DNA from: Chryseobacterium formosum
GTDB taxonomy: Bacteria; Bacteroidota; Bacteroidia; Flavobacteriales; Weeksellaceae
Assembly (NCBI RefSeq): GCF_026460885.1
Contig: NZ_JAOVZW010000019.1
Location: forward strand, 62,001-126,000
Direction of reading: 5' to 3'
Length of the DNA stretch: 64,000 nt
The position numbers and the translations under genes are program-made. The notes under the pieces are model-generated. The model was not told the origin of the DNA and did not search any database. It was given only the letters and a program-made list of their open reading frames with translations. Shown here piece by piece: positions 32,514 to 41,634 of this stretch; position 1 is the first letter of the stretch, and each line of letters begins with the position of its first letter.

Positions 32514-34199
32514 TTATTTCTTTACAGATTTCTTAGCCGGTCTTGATTTTTTTACAGTTTTTGTTTTTACTGTATTTGATTTTCCGTCATAGAAATTTGC
32601 ATACGCATATTCTGCCGCTTTTTTCACATCAATTACACCTCCTGCCTGAGATTTTTCGCCAAATTCATTTGCAGAACTCAAATTACTTGTTTTCACTAAT
32701 GATTCGATGATCTGAGCAGGTTTAAGATTCGGCATATAAGCTAATAAAACTGCCGCTGCTCCCGCTGCAACTGGTGATGCCATAGAAGTTCCCTGAAGAT
32801 ATTCATATTTACCTTTTGTAACGGTAGAATAAATTTGATCACCCGGAGCAAAAACATTCACCATTTTCTTGTTGTAATTTGAGAAATCAGCTCTTAATGC
32901 GTCATTTTTGTTGGTACTTGCCCCAACAACCATAACGTTATTTATAAAAGGTGCTTCGTCTGTAATATTTTTAAAGTTTGTGGGATAAGCTAAATGCTCT
33001 GCAACATCTTCATTTTCATTTCCTGCAGCTTTCACCAAAAGAACTCCTTTATCCTCGGCATATTTAAATGCATCCCAAACTACATTTTTCCCTGGAGAAA
33101 CAGGTTTCCCGAAGCTCATATTTAAAACTTTCGCTCCGTTATCCACTGCGTATCTTATTGCGTTTGCAACGTCTTTGTCTCTTTCATCACCGTTTGGAAC
33201 CGTTCTTACCGTCATGATTTTTGCCACTTTTGAAGCAACACCATATTGTATTTCGCCACCTTGAGGAGATCCTGCAATAATTCCCGAAACGTGAGTTCCG
33301 TGAGTTGCATCAGGACCTTCATAATGATTATTTCCGTAGATTTTTTCTGAATAATCATCATAATGATCACCTACAATTTCCGCTCTCGGATCATAATTAA
33401 TATCATATTGTTTCGCCATTGGACCGAAATGATCTAAAGCTTCCTTCATTTCTTCTTTAAGCTTCAATTCTACTTCAGTCGCTGGTTTTCCTGAATATTC
33501 AGGATTATTTATGACAATTGATAAAATTTCAAGCGCTGCAGCTTCTTGCTGAGTAGAAGGTTTTTTATTCTTTACTGTTTCAGTTGTCAAAGGTTTTCCT
33601 CCCAAAATCTTTACCATCTCAGGAATCGATTCGTTAATCATTGAATAACGCTGGAAACTTTGTCTTGCATCAACACTTTTCTTTGTAAAAAGTTCTTTCG
33701 ACTTCATATACATCTCAAATTCCTCCTTCATTTTCGCCTGATTGGCTTTGTTTTGAGTAGAATTAGAACCTTCAAAAATAGGTTTATATTTAGCGACTAC
33801 TCGAGTTACTTCCATATTGTCGATGTCGATATCGCCATTTTTACCACCAATAAAATTCCAGCCATGAACATCGTCGATATATCCGTTTCCATCATCATCT
33901 TTTCCGTTGTTTGGAACTTCATTAGGATTTGACCACATATTTTTAACTAATCCGGGATGATCAACCTGAACACCGCTATCTAAAACTCCTACAACTACTG
34001 TTTTAGGTTTTAAACCTTTAGATTTTAAAAATTTATAAGCATTTTCTGTATTTACACCATACACTTTTGAAGTAGCAAAATCTTTATGATACCAAGTCAT
34101 TAAATCTTTATCTTCTTTCGATTCAGTTTTTGGCGTCTCTTGAGCTGAAGAATAAGTAAAACCTGCTAAAAAAACTGCTGCTAACAATACCTTTTTCAT
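32514..34199 (-). CDS. Secreted S8 (subtilisin-like) serine peptidase
   Basis: 561 residues, signal peptide (cleavage after SSA-Q near 19). The catalytic triad is Asp74 (VVVGVLDSGVQVDH), His300 (DATHGTHVSGI) and Ser472 (GTSMASPVAAG), with the oxyanion Asn394 (AAGNE). The Asp-His distance of ~225 residues is much longer than in subtilisin (about 30): a charged helical insertion (about 135-265) separates them, as seen in a Bacteroidota subgroup. A Lys-rich tail (KTKTVKKSRPAKKSVKK) ends the protein. It probably acts in the periplasm or at the surface; no T9SS domain is seen. Confidence 0.92.
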   Translation of the reverse strand: MKKVLLAAVFLAGFTYSSAQETPKTESKEDKDLMTWYHKDFATSKVYGVNTENAYKFLKSKGLKPKTVVVGVLDSGVQVDHPGLVKNMWSNPNEVPNNGKDDDGNGYIDDVHGWNFIGGKNGDIDIDNMEVTRVVAKYKPIFEGSNSTQNKANQAKMKEEFEMYMKSKELFTKKSVDARQSFQRYSMINESIPEMVKILGGKPLTTETVKNKKPSTQQEAAALEILSIVINNPEYSGKPATEVELKLKEEMKEALDHFGPMAKQYDINYDPRAEIVGDHYDDYSEKIYGNNHYEGPDATHGTHVSGIIAGSPQGGEIQYGVASKVAKIMTVRTVPNGDERDKDVANAIRYAVDNGAKVLNMSFGKPVSPGKNVVWDAFKYAEDKGVLLVKAAGNENEDVAEHLAYPTNFKNITDEAPFINNVMVVGASTNKNDALRADFSNYNKKMVNVFAPGDQIYSTVTKGKYEYLQGTSMASPVAAGAAAVLLAYMPNLKPAQIIESLVKTSNLSSANEFGEKSQAGGVIDVKKAAEYAYANFYDGKSNTVKTKTVKKSRPAKKSVKK

Positions 34200-34268
34200 A
34201 TGTATAATTTATTTATAAATGCTTTTTATCAACCTGTTCGTAAACTATTTTTCAACGATGAGTTAATA

Positions 34269-34883
34269 TTATTTACATTTAATATTTTTAATATAAGTAA
34301 GAGATTCCGGGCCTTTGTTACAGATAAGATCAATTATGGATAAATCTTCCAAAAAACCAAACTTGTCTGAGAAGGTTTGATAATATTCTTCAATCTCGTA
34401 TTCTAAAGGCTTTTTTGGTGAAAATTTCTCTCTGAAATTTACCTCTTCCGGATTTTTAAAATATTCTTTATTCAAAGAGTATGCCTTTTCTGTTTTTAAA
34501 ACATTTTGAACGATTTCTATACTTTTCAAATTGAAATCCAGCAGAAATTTTTCTTTCTTTTCAAAAATTTTCTCCAATTTATCTTCATAGTATTCAAAAT
34601 ATGGTGAACCTTGATATACTGTTTTAATAGACTTCCAGTGAATTTTTTGCCAGTCTTCACGATAAGACATTTCGGTATCTTTAAATTCACGATTTCCATT
34701 ATGAACAATCGGAATAATTAATGAAAGTTTACCATTGGCTCCATAGATATTTGTACGATTTCTAAAGGTTTGCTTAGGGAAGCTTTCAAACTGTTCGAAA
34801 ATCACTTCGTTTTCAGTATTCAAAAATTCTGAAAACCAAGAAATAGGTGGTAAATAAAATACCGGTAATAATATATTTTGCAT
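34269..34883 (-). CDS. WbqC-family protein
   Basis: 204 residues of the WbqC-like family: opening LLPVFYLPPISWFSEFL, then FESFPKQTFRNRTNIYGANG and LSLIIPIVHN, with WKSIKTVYQGSPYFEYYEDK in the middle. Such proteins are linked to O-antigen or surface polysaccharide genes; the reaction is unknown. It is separated from lepB by a terminator (34897-34928), so it should have its own promoter. Confidence 0.85.
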   Translation of the reverse strand: MQNILLPVFYLPPISWFSEFLNTENEVIFEQFESFPKQTFRNRTNIYGANGKLSLIIPIVHNGNREFKDTEMSYREDWQKIHWKSIKTVYQGSPYFEYYEDKLEKIFEKKEKFLLDFNLKSIEIVQNVLKTEKAYSLNKEYFKNPEEVNFREKFSPKKPLEYEIEEYYQTFSDKFGFLEDLSIIDLICNKGPESLTYIKNIKCK

Positions 34884-34896
34884 AGCCCTTTATAGA

Positions 34897-34928
34897 AAAA
34901 TGAAGTACTTTTTCAAATACTTCATTTT
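34897..34928 (-). terminator. Terminator of lepB
   Basis: AAAATGAAGTA/TACTTCATTTT, an 11-bp stem with a 10-nt loop, 20 bp after the lepB stop. Confidence 0.7.
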
Positions 34929-34948
34929 ATTTATTTTTTTATTATTGA

Positions 34949-36589
34949 TTAAATCTCGTCTTCTTTTTTCTTCTTTCCGAATAATTTCACAAAATATTCC
35001 CAGCCAAAGAAAAGAACAAGTATCATCGCTGCAACCCACCAATAAGAAGTTTTGTTCGCTTCTCCTGTGTTTGTAGCTTTAAACATTCTGTCCCAACGAA
35101 TTTTGAACGGAGCCTGATAAGAAGAACCCGAGTCCTTAAACGCTCCTTGTAAACTCATCCAGGTGAACATTGGTCTTCCGACAATATTTTCTTCTGGAAC
35201 AAAACCAAAGAATCTTGCATCCAGAGAAGCATCTCTGTTGTCTCCCACCATCATATAATAATCCTGCTGAATGGTATATTGATTTGCTTCTTTTCCGTTA
35301 ACGAAAATTTTCCCGTTTTTATTTTCTAATTTATTATTTTCATATTTAGAAATAATCCACTGATATTCTGGTAAAGTTTTCTCATTAAGAGCAACAACAT
35401 CTCCTTTTTTAGGAATTTTAAGCGGACCATATTGATCTTGATTCCATCCGCTGTTGATTGGGAAAATAGATTGTGTTGTATCAATTTTTGTTCTTGCTTC
35501 ATCTCTGTAAGAAACTGCAGATTCTCCTTTAGGCTGAATATCTTCCTTCATATCAATCACTTGAGGAAGTTTTTTGATTTCTGCAGCCGTTTTATCGGTT
35601 AATCCCTGGAAAGCATAAACAAATCCGTTCCCATTGGGAATTTCTTGTACTGGTAAAAATCCAAAAGTATTATATAAACTTGGAATATCAAGCTGACTTC
35701 CAGTATTTACGATATATCTGTGCTGAACTTCCTGATCTCCTAAAACTGTTTCCGGTTTTCCGTTTACGAAAAGTCTTCCGTTTCTCATCTCAAAAGTGTC
35801 ACCAGCAACAGCAACCAATCTCTTTACATAAGGATCTTTTCTGTCAATTGCAGTGTGTACAGAATCTTGTGGATAATTGAAAACAACAATTTCGTTTTTC
35901 TGAGGCTTGCTGAATTGGAAAATTCTTTCGTAAGGTAATTTTATTCCATCAACATAAGACTTAGGATCGTCTTTAGGATTTCCAGGTTTTCCTGTATCCA
36001 TAATAGTTCCCTGTAAAAAAGGAATTGCAACAGGACGCATTGGTAATCTGTAACCGTAGCTCCATTTGTTTACAAAAAGGAAATCTCCAACCAATAAAGT
36101 TCTTTCCATTGATCCGGTAGGAATTCCGAAAGGCTGTGTTACAAAAACGTGAATGATTGTAGCAAAAACTACCGCAAAAGTAATCGATCCCATAAAGGTA
36201 TCTTTCTTTTTCGCATTTTTTTCTTCTTCTGTAAGATACAAGTCGTTTTCGTCTTCAATCTCAGTATCTTTAGAATAATTGATTGTCGCCATATAAATAA
36301 ACGGCAAAATCACAGTCAGTAACTGATCTTTGAAAAGCGTTTTTCCGAATTTTTTCACCAAATACAAATGAAAAACACTCATCATAATAGGACCTACAAT
36401 CGGTAAATATGATAAAAGCGCCCACCATTTCGGGTGTTTCGTTTCTTTAAGTATAATGAAATAATTGTAGAAAGGTATAAATGCGAATAACGGACTATAC
36501 CCCAATTTCTTGAACAGCTTCCAAGTGGAAATCCCCATCAATACTGATAAAATGAGAACATAAACTGTGTACGTTAAAAAATAATTCAT
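34949..36589 (-). CDS. lepB: Signal peptidase I, long flavobacterial form
   Basis: 546 residues, about twice the E. coli enzyme. An N-terminal part with three membrane helices (1-105, PFYNYFIILKETKHPKWWAL, DUF5684-like) precedes the peptidase. The catalytic Ser160 lies in FGIPTGSMERTLLVGD and Lys256 in KDPYVKRLVAVAGD; box E is MVGDNRDASLDARFFG. Between them is a long insertion (about 265-440). A further helix near 520 ends the protein. It removes signal peptides after Sec export. It lies downstream of dapB (123-bp gap) and is followed by a terminator. Confidence 0.95.
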   Translation of the reverse strand: MNYFLTYTVYVLILSVLMGISTWKLFKKLGYSPLFAFIPFYNYFIILKETKHPKWWALLSYLPIVGPIMMSVFHLYLVKKFGKTLFKDQLLTVILPFIYMATINYSKDTEIEDENDLYLTEEEKNAKKKDTFMGSITFAVVFATIIHVFVTQPFGIPTGSMERTLLVGDFLFVNKWSYGYRLPMRPVAIPFLQGTIMDTGKPGNPKDDPKSYVDGIKLPYERIFQFSKPQKNEIVVFNYPQDSVHTAIDRKDPYVKRLVAVAGDTFEMRNGRLFVNGKPETVLGDQEVQHRYIVNTGSQLDIPSLYNTFGFLPVQEIPNGNGFVYAFQGLTDKTAAEIKKLPQVIDMKEDIQPKGESAVSYRDEARTKIDTTQSIFPINSGWNQDQYGPLKIPKKGDVVALNEKTLPEYQWIISKYENNKLENKNGKIFVNGKEANQYTIQQDYYMMVGDNRDASLDARFFGFVPEENIVGRPMFTWMSLQGAFKDSGSSYQAPFKIRWDRMFKATNTGEANKTSYWWVAAMILVLFFGWEYFVKLFGKKKKEDEI

Positions 36590-36712
36590 AAATTTTTGTG
36601 CCTAATCTATACTATAAATGATTAATGATGAGCGATAAATGATAATAGATTCACTATTGACAATTCATCATTCACTCGTATTAGTTTGCAATGTAGGGAT
36701 TTTGTTACAAAT

Positions 36713-37414
36713 CTAGAGTCCTAAAACGTCTTTCATTGTAAAGTTCCCTTTTTTATCTTTAATCCATTCTGCCGCAACTACAGCTCCCAAAGCAAAGCCG
36801 TTTCTGTTGTATGCAGTGTGTTTTATCTCAATCTCGTCGACTTCACTTCTGTAATAAACAGAATGCGTTCCGGGAACTTCATCTTCACGAATAGCAAAAA
36901 TACCCAGCTGTTTTTGCTGAGTTTCTTCTAACTTCCATGCATCGAATTTATCATTGTTTTTAATAATTCCTTCAGCGAGAGAGATTGCGGTTCCGCTTGG
37001 TGCATCAAGCTTATGAATGTGATGAATCTCTTCTAACTGGCAAGAATATTCGTTCACACTTTTCATTAAATCAGCTAACTTTTCGTTTAAAGCAAAAAAT
37101 AAATTTACGCCTAAACTAAAGTTTGAGCCATATAAAAATGCAGTTTCATTCTGAACTGCAATATTTTCAATTTCGGGTTTTCTTTCAAGCCAGCCTGTTG
37201 TTCCGCTGATTACAGGAATTTTATTTTCTAGACATGCTTTAATATTATCAAAAGCTACTTCAGGAAGAGAAAATTCGATAACAACATCAGGATTATTAAG
37301 ATTTTCAGCAGTCGGAGTTTCTTTTAAACGGGCAACCACTTCATGACCTCTTTTTAAGGCAATTTCATCAATAATCTTCCCCATTCTCCCATATCCAACT
37401 AATGCTATTTTCAT
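36713..37414 (-). CDS. dapB: 4-hydroxy-tetrahydrodipicolinate reductase
   Basis: 233 residues, slightly shorter than the E. coli enzyme. NAD(P)-binding GYGRMGKIID (6-17), the loop ISGTTGW, and the substrate-binding EIHHIHKLDAPSGTA with the catalytic His and Lys are all present. It makes tetrahydrodipicolinate for lysine and diaminopimelate, a wall precursor. It is in a run with the DUF5683, parB and parA genes upstream and lepB downstream. Confidence 0.95.
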   Translation of the reverse strand: MKIALVGYGRMGKIIDEIALKRGHEVVARLKETPTAENLNNPDVVIEFSLPEVAFDNIKACLENKIPVISGTTGWLERKPEIENIAVQNETAFLYGSNFSLGVNLFFALNEKLADLMKSVNEYSCQLEEIHHIHKLDAPSGTAISLAEGIIKNNDKFDAWKLEETQQKQLGIFAIREDEVPGTHSVYYRSEVDEIEIKHTAYNRNGFALGAVVAAEWIKDKKGNFTMKDVLGL

Positions 37415-37528
37415 ATGTAGATTTTATTTTTTATTTATAATATGGAATCCTTTAATTTTCATCGATTTTTACGTTTACAAATCAAGAAGGATTTCATATA
37501 TAAATAGTTATTTCTCTTAATTATAATT

Positions 37529-38167
37529 TTAAAATTTAAAACTTAAAGCCAATCCGGTTTTTGGTGGACTTACATTGTAATCATCATAAATTACAGCCGG
37601 AGCAAATGTCAAGTCTGGATCTTTACGACCTTCATATAAATGTGCATCTACAACTGCATCTACAATTCCTAAAATGTAAATTAAACCTGTAATAGCAATT
37701 GCATAATCACGCTGTCTTTTCATTCTGTCTTGTGCATTTCCCAAAGCTGTTGCATCCAAAGTAGGATTTCGTTTTAGAAAATCATTGGGTGCGCCGTTCA
37801 ATTTTGCAATGTAATATTCACGGTATTTTTCATATTGGTTTTGATTCCAGACAGCAATACCTGCTCCGGTTCCTACTGCTCCTAAAACAATTGGCACTTT
37901 CCAATATTTCTTGTTGTAAACCTGTCCTAAACCCGGTAAAACAGCAGAATATAAACCTGCTTTTGTAGGATTGAGTTTTTTAACCCTTAATTTTGCAGGA
38001 GCATTTGCTTTTTCAATTTCCTTTATCACTTCCGCTGAAGCTTGTGGTTTTGCAGCAGGAATACTGTCTGTAGCGTAATGCTCAAGTCTTACAGTATCTC
38101 TCGGGTTAGTTTGTGAAAAAGCCAATCCCGATAATAAAAGGAAAAAAGTGAAAAGTAAGTTTTTCAT
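37529..38167 (-). CDS. DUF5683-type membrane protein
   Basis: 212 residues with a signal peptide (AFSQTN), an unstructured linker, and the domain marked by AGLYSAVLPGLGQVYNKKYW, KVPIVLGAVGTGAGIAVWNQ and YAIAITGLIYILGIVDAVVD: helical hairpins typical of this flavobacterial family. Function unknown. It abuts parB with no gap (start 38167 against parB stop 38168), suggesting translational coupling. Confidence 0.85.
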   Translation of the reverse strand: MKNLLFTFFLLLSGLAFSQTNPRDTVRLEHYATDSIPAAKPQASAEVIKEIEKANAPAKLRVKKLNPTKAGLYSAVLPGLGQVYNKKYWKVPIVLGAVGTGAGIAVWNQNQYEKYREYYIAKLNGAPNDFLKRNPTLDATALGNAQDRMKRQRDYAIAITGLIYILGIVDAVVDAHLYEGRKDPDLTFAPAVIYDDYNVSPPKTGLALSFKF

Positions 38168-39058
38168 TTATTTAATATGAGATAAAATATATTCCAGCTC
38201 ATCTTCATTTTTAAAATCTAAAACAATTTTCCCTTTTTTGCCGGTTCCAGTTGTTTTAATTTCAACTTTTACATCAAGAATATCTGCAATCGTTTTCTGT
38301 GCTCTTTTATAATTATTTGAAAGCTCAGCTTTTGCTCTTTTTGCAGCAGGAGATTTTGGATTTTTCAAAGCATTTGCAGCTTGTTCAGACTGACGAACAT
38401 TCAGTTTTTCTTTGATAATTAAGTCAAATAAAATTTGCTGATGCTCTTCATTTTCAAGACTGATGATTGCTCTACCGTGTCCTGCAGAAATCTCCCCGCT
38501 TCTGATTGCGTTTTGAATATCCGGACTCAACCTCAACAATCTGATTGAGTTGGTAATTGTACTTCTGTCTTTCCCGATTCTTTGGCTCAAATTTTCCTGA
38601 GTAAGACCGATTTCTTCTAAAAGTCTGTGATACGTTAATGCAATCTCGATGGCATCAAGATCTTCACGCTGAATATTTTCCACAAGAGCCATTTCAAGAA
38701 GCTCCTGATCATTTACTAAACGAATGTATGCCGGAATTGAAGACAAACCAGCAATTTTACTTGCCCTGAAACGTCTTTCCCCAGAAATAATTTCAAACTT
38801 TTCGCCGTCTTTTCTTAGTGTAATAGGTTGAATTACACCCAAATTCGTAATCGACTGCGCTAATTCGTTTAATGCTTTTTCGTCAAAATAAGTTCTTGGC
38901 TGTGTAGGATTCGGGTAAATATCTTCCATGGAAACCTCCATGATATTCCCAACAAATTTATCTGCTCCTTCATCAGTTGCTGTGTTGACTGTAGCTTTGG
39001 ATTCTGCACTTAGAATTGCTCCCAAACCACGTCCCATTGCTCTTTTTCTGTCCTTCAT
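38168..39058 (-). CDS. parB: Chromosome partition protein ParB
   Basis: 296 residues. The N-terminal CTPase domain contains the ParB box GERRFRASKIAG (about 96-107), followed by the HTH region LTQENLSQRIGKDRSTITNS and a C-terminal dimer domain ending in basic residues. It binds parS and loads along DNA with CTP. Upstream parA and downstream DUF5683 form a run. I could not find a parS palindrome (GTTnCACGTGnAAC type) within the window. Confidence 0.95.
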   Translation of the reverse strand: MKDRKRAMGRGLGAILSAESKATVNTATDEGADKFVGNIMEVSMEDIYPNPTQPRTYFDEKALNELAQSITNLGVIQPITLRKDGEKFEIISGERRFRASKIAGLSSIPAYIRLVNDQELLEMALVENIQREDLDAIEIALTYHRLLEEIGLTQENLSQRIGKDRSTITNSIRLLRLSPDIQNAIRSGEISAGHGRAIISLENEEHQQILFDLIIKEKLNVRQSEQAANALKNPKSPAAKRAKAELSNNYKRAQKTIADILDVKVEIKTTGTGKKGKIVLDFKNEDELEYILSHIK

Positions 39059-39118
39059 TTCTGTGTAAATGATTATTGATTAATGATAATTGATTAATTA
39101 TTAAATACAAAAATCATT

Positions 39119-39892
39119 TTAATTTTTAACTAAATTTTCGTTCTTCAATAAAACCTCTTCTGCAAGCTGAATGTACTGAATAGCTCCTTTACTTTCAGCA
39201 TCATAATTTAAGATACTTTCACCGAAACTTGGCGCTTCACTTAATCTTACATTTCTGCTGATAATCGTTTCGAAAACCATTTCCGGGAAATGAGAATTTA
39301 CTTCTTCCACCACCTGATTTGAAAGTCTTAAACGGCTGTCGTACATTGTTAACAACAAACCTTCGATATCTAAATCTTTATTGTGAATTTTCTGAACGTT
39401 TTTTACTGTATTTAAAAGTTTACCAAGACCTTCTAATGCAAAATACTCACACTGAATTGGGATAATTACAGAATCTGCTGCCGTTAAAGCATTAATTGTA
39501 ATTAAACCTAAACTCGGTGCACAATCGATAATAATATAGTCGTAATCGTCTCTTACTTCTTTCAATGCTTCTTTCAGCATATATTCACGTCTTTCTTTGT
39601 CTACCAATTCAATTTCGGCAGCAACCAAATCGATATGAGAAGGTACGATATCTAAATTCGGAGTTGTTGTTTTCTGAATACAGTTTCTTGTGGCAACGCT
39701 ATGTTCCAAAAGATTATAAGTAGAATACTGCACTTCTTCCACACCCAAACCCGATGTTGCATTTGCCTGTGGATCTGCATCAATGATTAGGATTTTCTTT
39801 TCTAAAACACCTAATGCTGCAGCTAAATTTACAGCAGTAGTAGTTTTTCCTACTCCACCTTTCTGATTAGCGATACCTATAATTTTTGCCAT
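39119..39892 (-). CDS. parA: Chromosome partition ATPase ParA (Soj)
   Basis: 257 residues. Deviant Walker A KGGVGKTTT with Lys11 and Lys16 (residues 11-19), Walker A' DADPQANAT and Walker B DYIIIDCAPSLG. It forms an ATP-dependent gradient that separates ParB-bound origins. A TATTTTTG (39918-39911, minus strand) 19 bp before the ATG is its likely -7 box. The parAB position next to DnaA-box-like DNA (40003-40032) may mark a region near the origin. Confidence 0.96.
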   Translation of the reverse strand: MAKIIGIANQKGGVGKTTTAVNLAAALGVLEKKILIIDADPQANATSGLGVEEVQYSTYNLLEHSVATRNCIQKTTTPNLDIVPSHIDLVAAEIELVDKERREYMLKEALKEVRDDYDYIIIDCAPSLGLITINALTAADSVIIPIQCEYFALEGLGKLLNTVKNVQKIHNKDLDIEGLLLTMYDSRLRLSNQVVEEVNSHFPEMVFETIISRNVRLSEAPSFGESILNYDAESKGAIQYIQLAEEVLLKNENLVKN

Positions 39893-39910
39893 TGCTCAAA
39901 CTTTAAGCTT

Positions 39911-39918
39911 CAAAAATA
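39911..39918 (-). promoter_or_regulatory. Putative -7 box of parA (TATTTTTG)
   Basis: An exact consensus match 19 bp before the start codon on the minus strand. The -33 region is a poor match. Confidence 0.4.
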
Positions 39919-40002
39919 CACTTTTTTCTCTGCTATTGGAGAATGACTAAAACGAAAATTGAGTTAAAATATTGTTAACAAGCATTTTAGATATAAAAAA
40001 AA

Positions 40003-40032
40003 TTATCCACAAAAATAAATCTTTGTGGATAA
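40003..40032 (-). terminator. tonB terminator whose stem contains two inverted DnaA-box sequences
   Basis: TTATCCACA (40003-40011) and TGTGGATAA (40024-40032) are perfect DnaA boxes in opposite directions, extended to an 11-bp stem with an 8-nt loop. On the minus strand the stem is followed by a T-run, so it also makes a good terminator for tonB. A role in replication is possible but unproven. Confidence 0.65.
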
Positions 40033-40057
40033 CTGTTGAGATTTGTGTTTAAGATAT

Positions 40058-40897
40058 TTAATTATCAAATTTCATTGAAATTGGAAACTTGAAATAGCTT
40101 CTTACAGACTCTCCTTTTTTATTTTTACCCGGAACCCATTTTCCCTTTACAGCTTTAATGGTTCTTACAGCTTCAGCATTAAATGAAGCATCTTTTCCGT
40201 TGGTTCTGATATCTGAAATTGTCCCGTCTCTTTCTACAATAAAAGTAACCGTTGTACTTACAACTTCTTGGTTATCAAAAGCAGAAACATCAAATTTATT
40301 CATTACTTTATTTCTAAAAGCATCAATCCCGCCTTCGAATTTTGCACCTTCACTTAATTCAGTTCCTCCAACAACAGCATTTGGATCTATTGGAACTACA
40401 GGAACAATTCTCGGAGGAACCACTGTTCCAGGTCCTGAAATGATTGTCGTTGGAGCATTAATACTTGGAGCAGATGGTGATACGAAATCATTCTTTACTC
40501 CTGCGATTGCATCCTTTGGAATTTCAGTTACAATATTACTTTCATCCGCATCCTTTGTAGGAGTTACAACCTGTGAGTCAAATTGTTTTACGCTTGGAGG
40601 AGGAGGTGTGGCTTTTTCAGGAATCGTCACTTTTTCAGGTGGTTTTACAGCCGGCTCATCAATAATAATTGGAGGAGGTAGCTCATAAATCTCTTTAGGC
40701 TTCTCTACTGTTTTAAATGCAGAAACTACGGTTGGAATAATAGAAACCGCAGCTAATAAACCGACACCTATAAAAAATGCTTTGGTTAAAATTCTGTCAG
40801 ATTCTGCTCTTAATACATAAGCACCATAAGCTTTGTTACGGTTTTCGAAAAGGATTTCGTTCAGTCGAAATTCTTGATTTTGTTCTAGGTGTTTCAT
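40058..40897 (-). CDS. tonB: Energy transducer TonB
   Basis: 279 residues. One membrane helix near the N-terminus (about 37-58, AFFIGVGLLAAVSIIPTVVS) after a flavobacterial N-terminal motif (LNEILFENRNKAYGAYVLR), a Pro-rich periplasmic region (ELPPPIIIDEPAVKPPEKV, PEKATPPPPSVK), and a C-terminal TonB domain (TTVTFIVERDGTISDIRTNG, WVPGKNKKGESVRSYFKFPI). It couples the proton-motive force to TonB-dependent receptors. No exbB/exbD lies beside it. The ATG at 40897 is used; a GTG codon just upstream is possible. Confidence 0.93.
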   Translation of the reverse strand: MKHLEQNQEFRLNEILFENRNKAYGAYVLRAESDRILTKAFFIGVGLLAAVSIIPTVVSAFKTVEKPKEIYELPPPIIIDEPAVKPPEKVTIPEKATPPPPSVKQFDSQVVTPTKDADESNIVTEIPKDAIAGVKNDFVSPSAPSINAPTTIISGPGTVVPPRIVPVVPIDPNAVVGGTELSEGAKFEGGIDAFRNKVMNKFDVSAFDNQEVVSTTVTFIVERDGTISDIRTNGKDASFNAEAVRTIKAVKGKWVPGKNKKGESVRSYFKFPISMKFDN

Positions 40898-41168
40898 CAC
40901 TACAAAAATTAAAATTGTTAATATATTATAGATTATCAGTTTTCAATATGTTTTGAAATAATCTTTGAAACAATATCAAAATATTTGCCAAATTATTAAC
41001 AAAACATAAAACCTACAGCAAAAACTATGTTAAAGTGTAAAATTTAACTATTTACCGAATAAAAGTTTTGAAGTTGGAATATAATAGAAGCTGTAAATTT
41101 AGTTTCAGATTTAATGGAAAAAGAAATTTCAACTTTAGATAATGATAATTCAGAACTACAAAGAAAAA
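40898..41168. other. Divergent intergenic region between tonB and the YiaA/B gene
   Basis: About 270 bp of AT-rich sequence before the promoter at 41170. No ORF or clear hairpin is seen; the tonB promoter is weak (CAAAAATT at 40903 has one mismatch to the -7 consensus). Confidence 0.4.
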
Positions 41169-41169
41169 A

Positions 41170-41201
41170 TTGTTAACATTAATTTAAAAATTATATATTT
41201 G
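41170..41201 (+). promoter_or_regulatory. Promoter of the YiaA/B gene (TTG-N21-TATATTTG)
   Basis: TTG at 41170-41172 and an exact -7 box TATATTTG at 41194-41201, spacer 21 bp, with a leader of about 24 nt. Confidence 0.55.
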
Positions 41202-41230
41202 GATTTAATAATAAACAAAAACATCAATTA

Positions 41231-41623
41231 ATGAAAAAACAAGGTGTATCAAATGCGTTTGTAGCAGCTTCATGGGTTGCGTTGGGCGCAGGAATGGTAG
41301 GATTTATTGTAGGTCTTGCAAGAGCTGAAATGCAGCTAAATGAGAAGGGATATTATTTTACTATTCTACTTTACGGACTTTTCGCAGTAGTTTCTTTGCA
41401 AAAAGCTGTACGTGACCGATTAGAAAACATTAAAGTTACCGATATCTACTACGGAATCTGCTGGTTTGCGACATTATCATCAATCGTTTTACTAGCAATC
41501 GGATTGTGGAATGCTACAATTTTACCGAGTGAGAAAGGTTTTTATGGCTTTGCTTTTTTACTTGCTTTGTTCGGCGCCATCGCAGTTCAGAAGAATACCC
41601 GAGACAATATGACTCAGGAATAG
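41231..41623 (+). CDS. YiaA/YiaB-family inner-membrane protein
   Basis: 130 residues with four hydrophobic helices in two repeats (ASWVALGAGMVGFIVGLARA.. and TLSSIVLLAIGLWNATILPS..), each followed by EKGYYFTILLYGLFAVVSLQ / EKGFYGFAFLLALFGAIAVQ and K-N-T/V-R-D. This is the YiaA/B two-helix-repeat family; function unknown. It is followed by a terminator and stands apart from the BspA genes. Confidence 0.9.
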   Translation: MKKQGVSNAFVAASWVALGAGMVGFIVGLARAEMQLNEKGYYFTILLYGLFAVVSLQKAVRDRLENIKVTDIYYGICWFATLSSIVLLAIGLWNATILPSEKGFYGFAFLLALFGAIAVQKNTRDNMTQE

Positions 41624-41634
41624 AATAACTTAAG

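Noticed and set aside
38168..39892. parS sites near parAB
   Set aside because: The CACGTG occurrences seen (near 16098, 19444 and 59979) lack the flanking GTT and AAC bases.
39893..40057. Full oriC next to parA
   Set aside because: Only two DnaA boxes are present and both are explained by the tonB terminator stem; no box cluster or AT-rich unwinding element was seen.
40158..40688. A 176-residue open frame opposite tonB
   Set aside because: It is the mirror of the Pro-rich tonB coding region, with low-complexity Gly/Ser/Ile content and no start signals.
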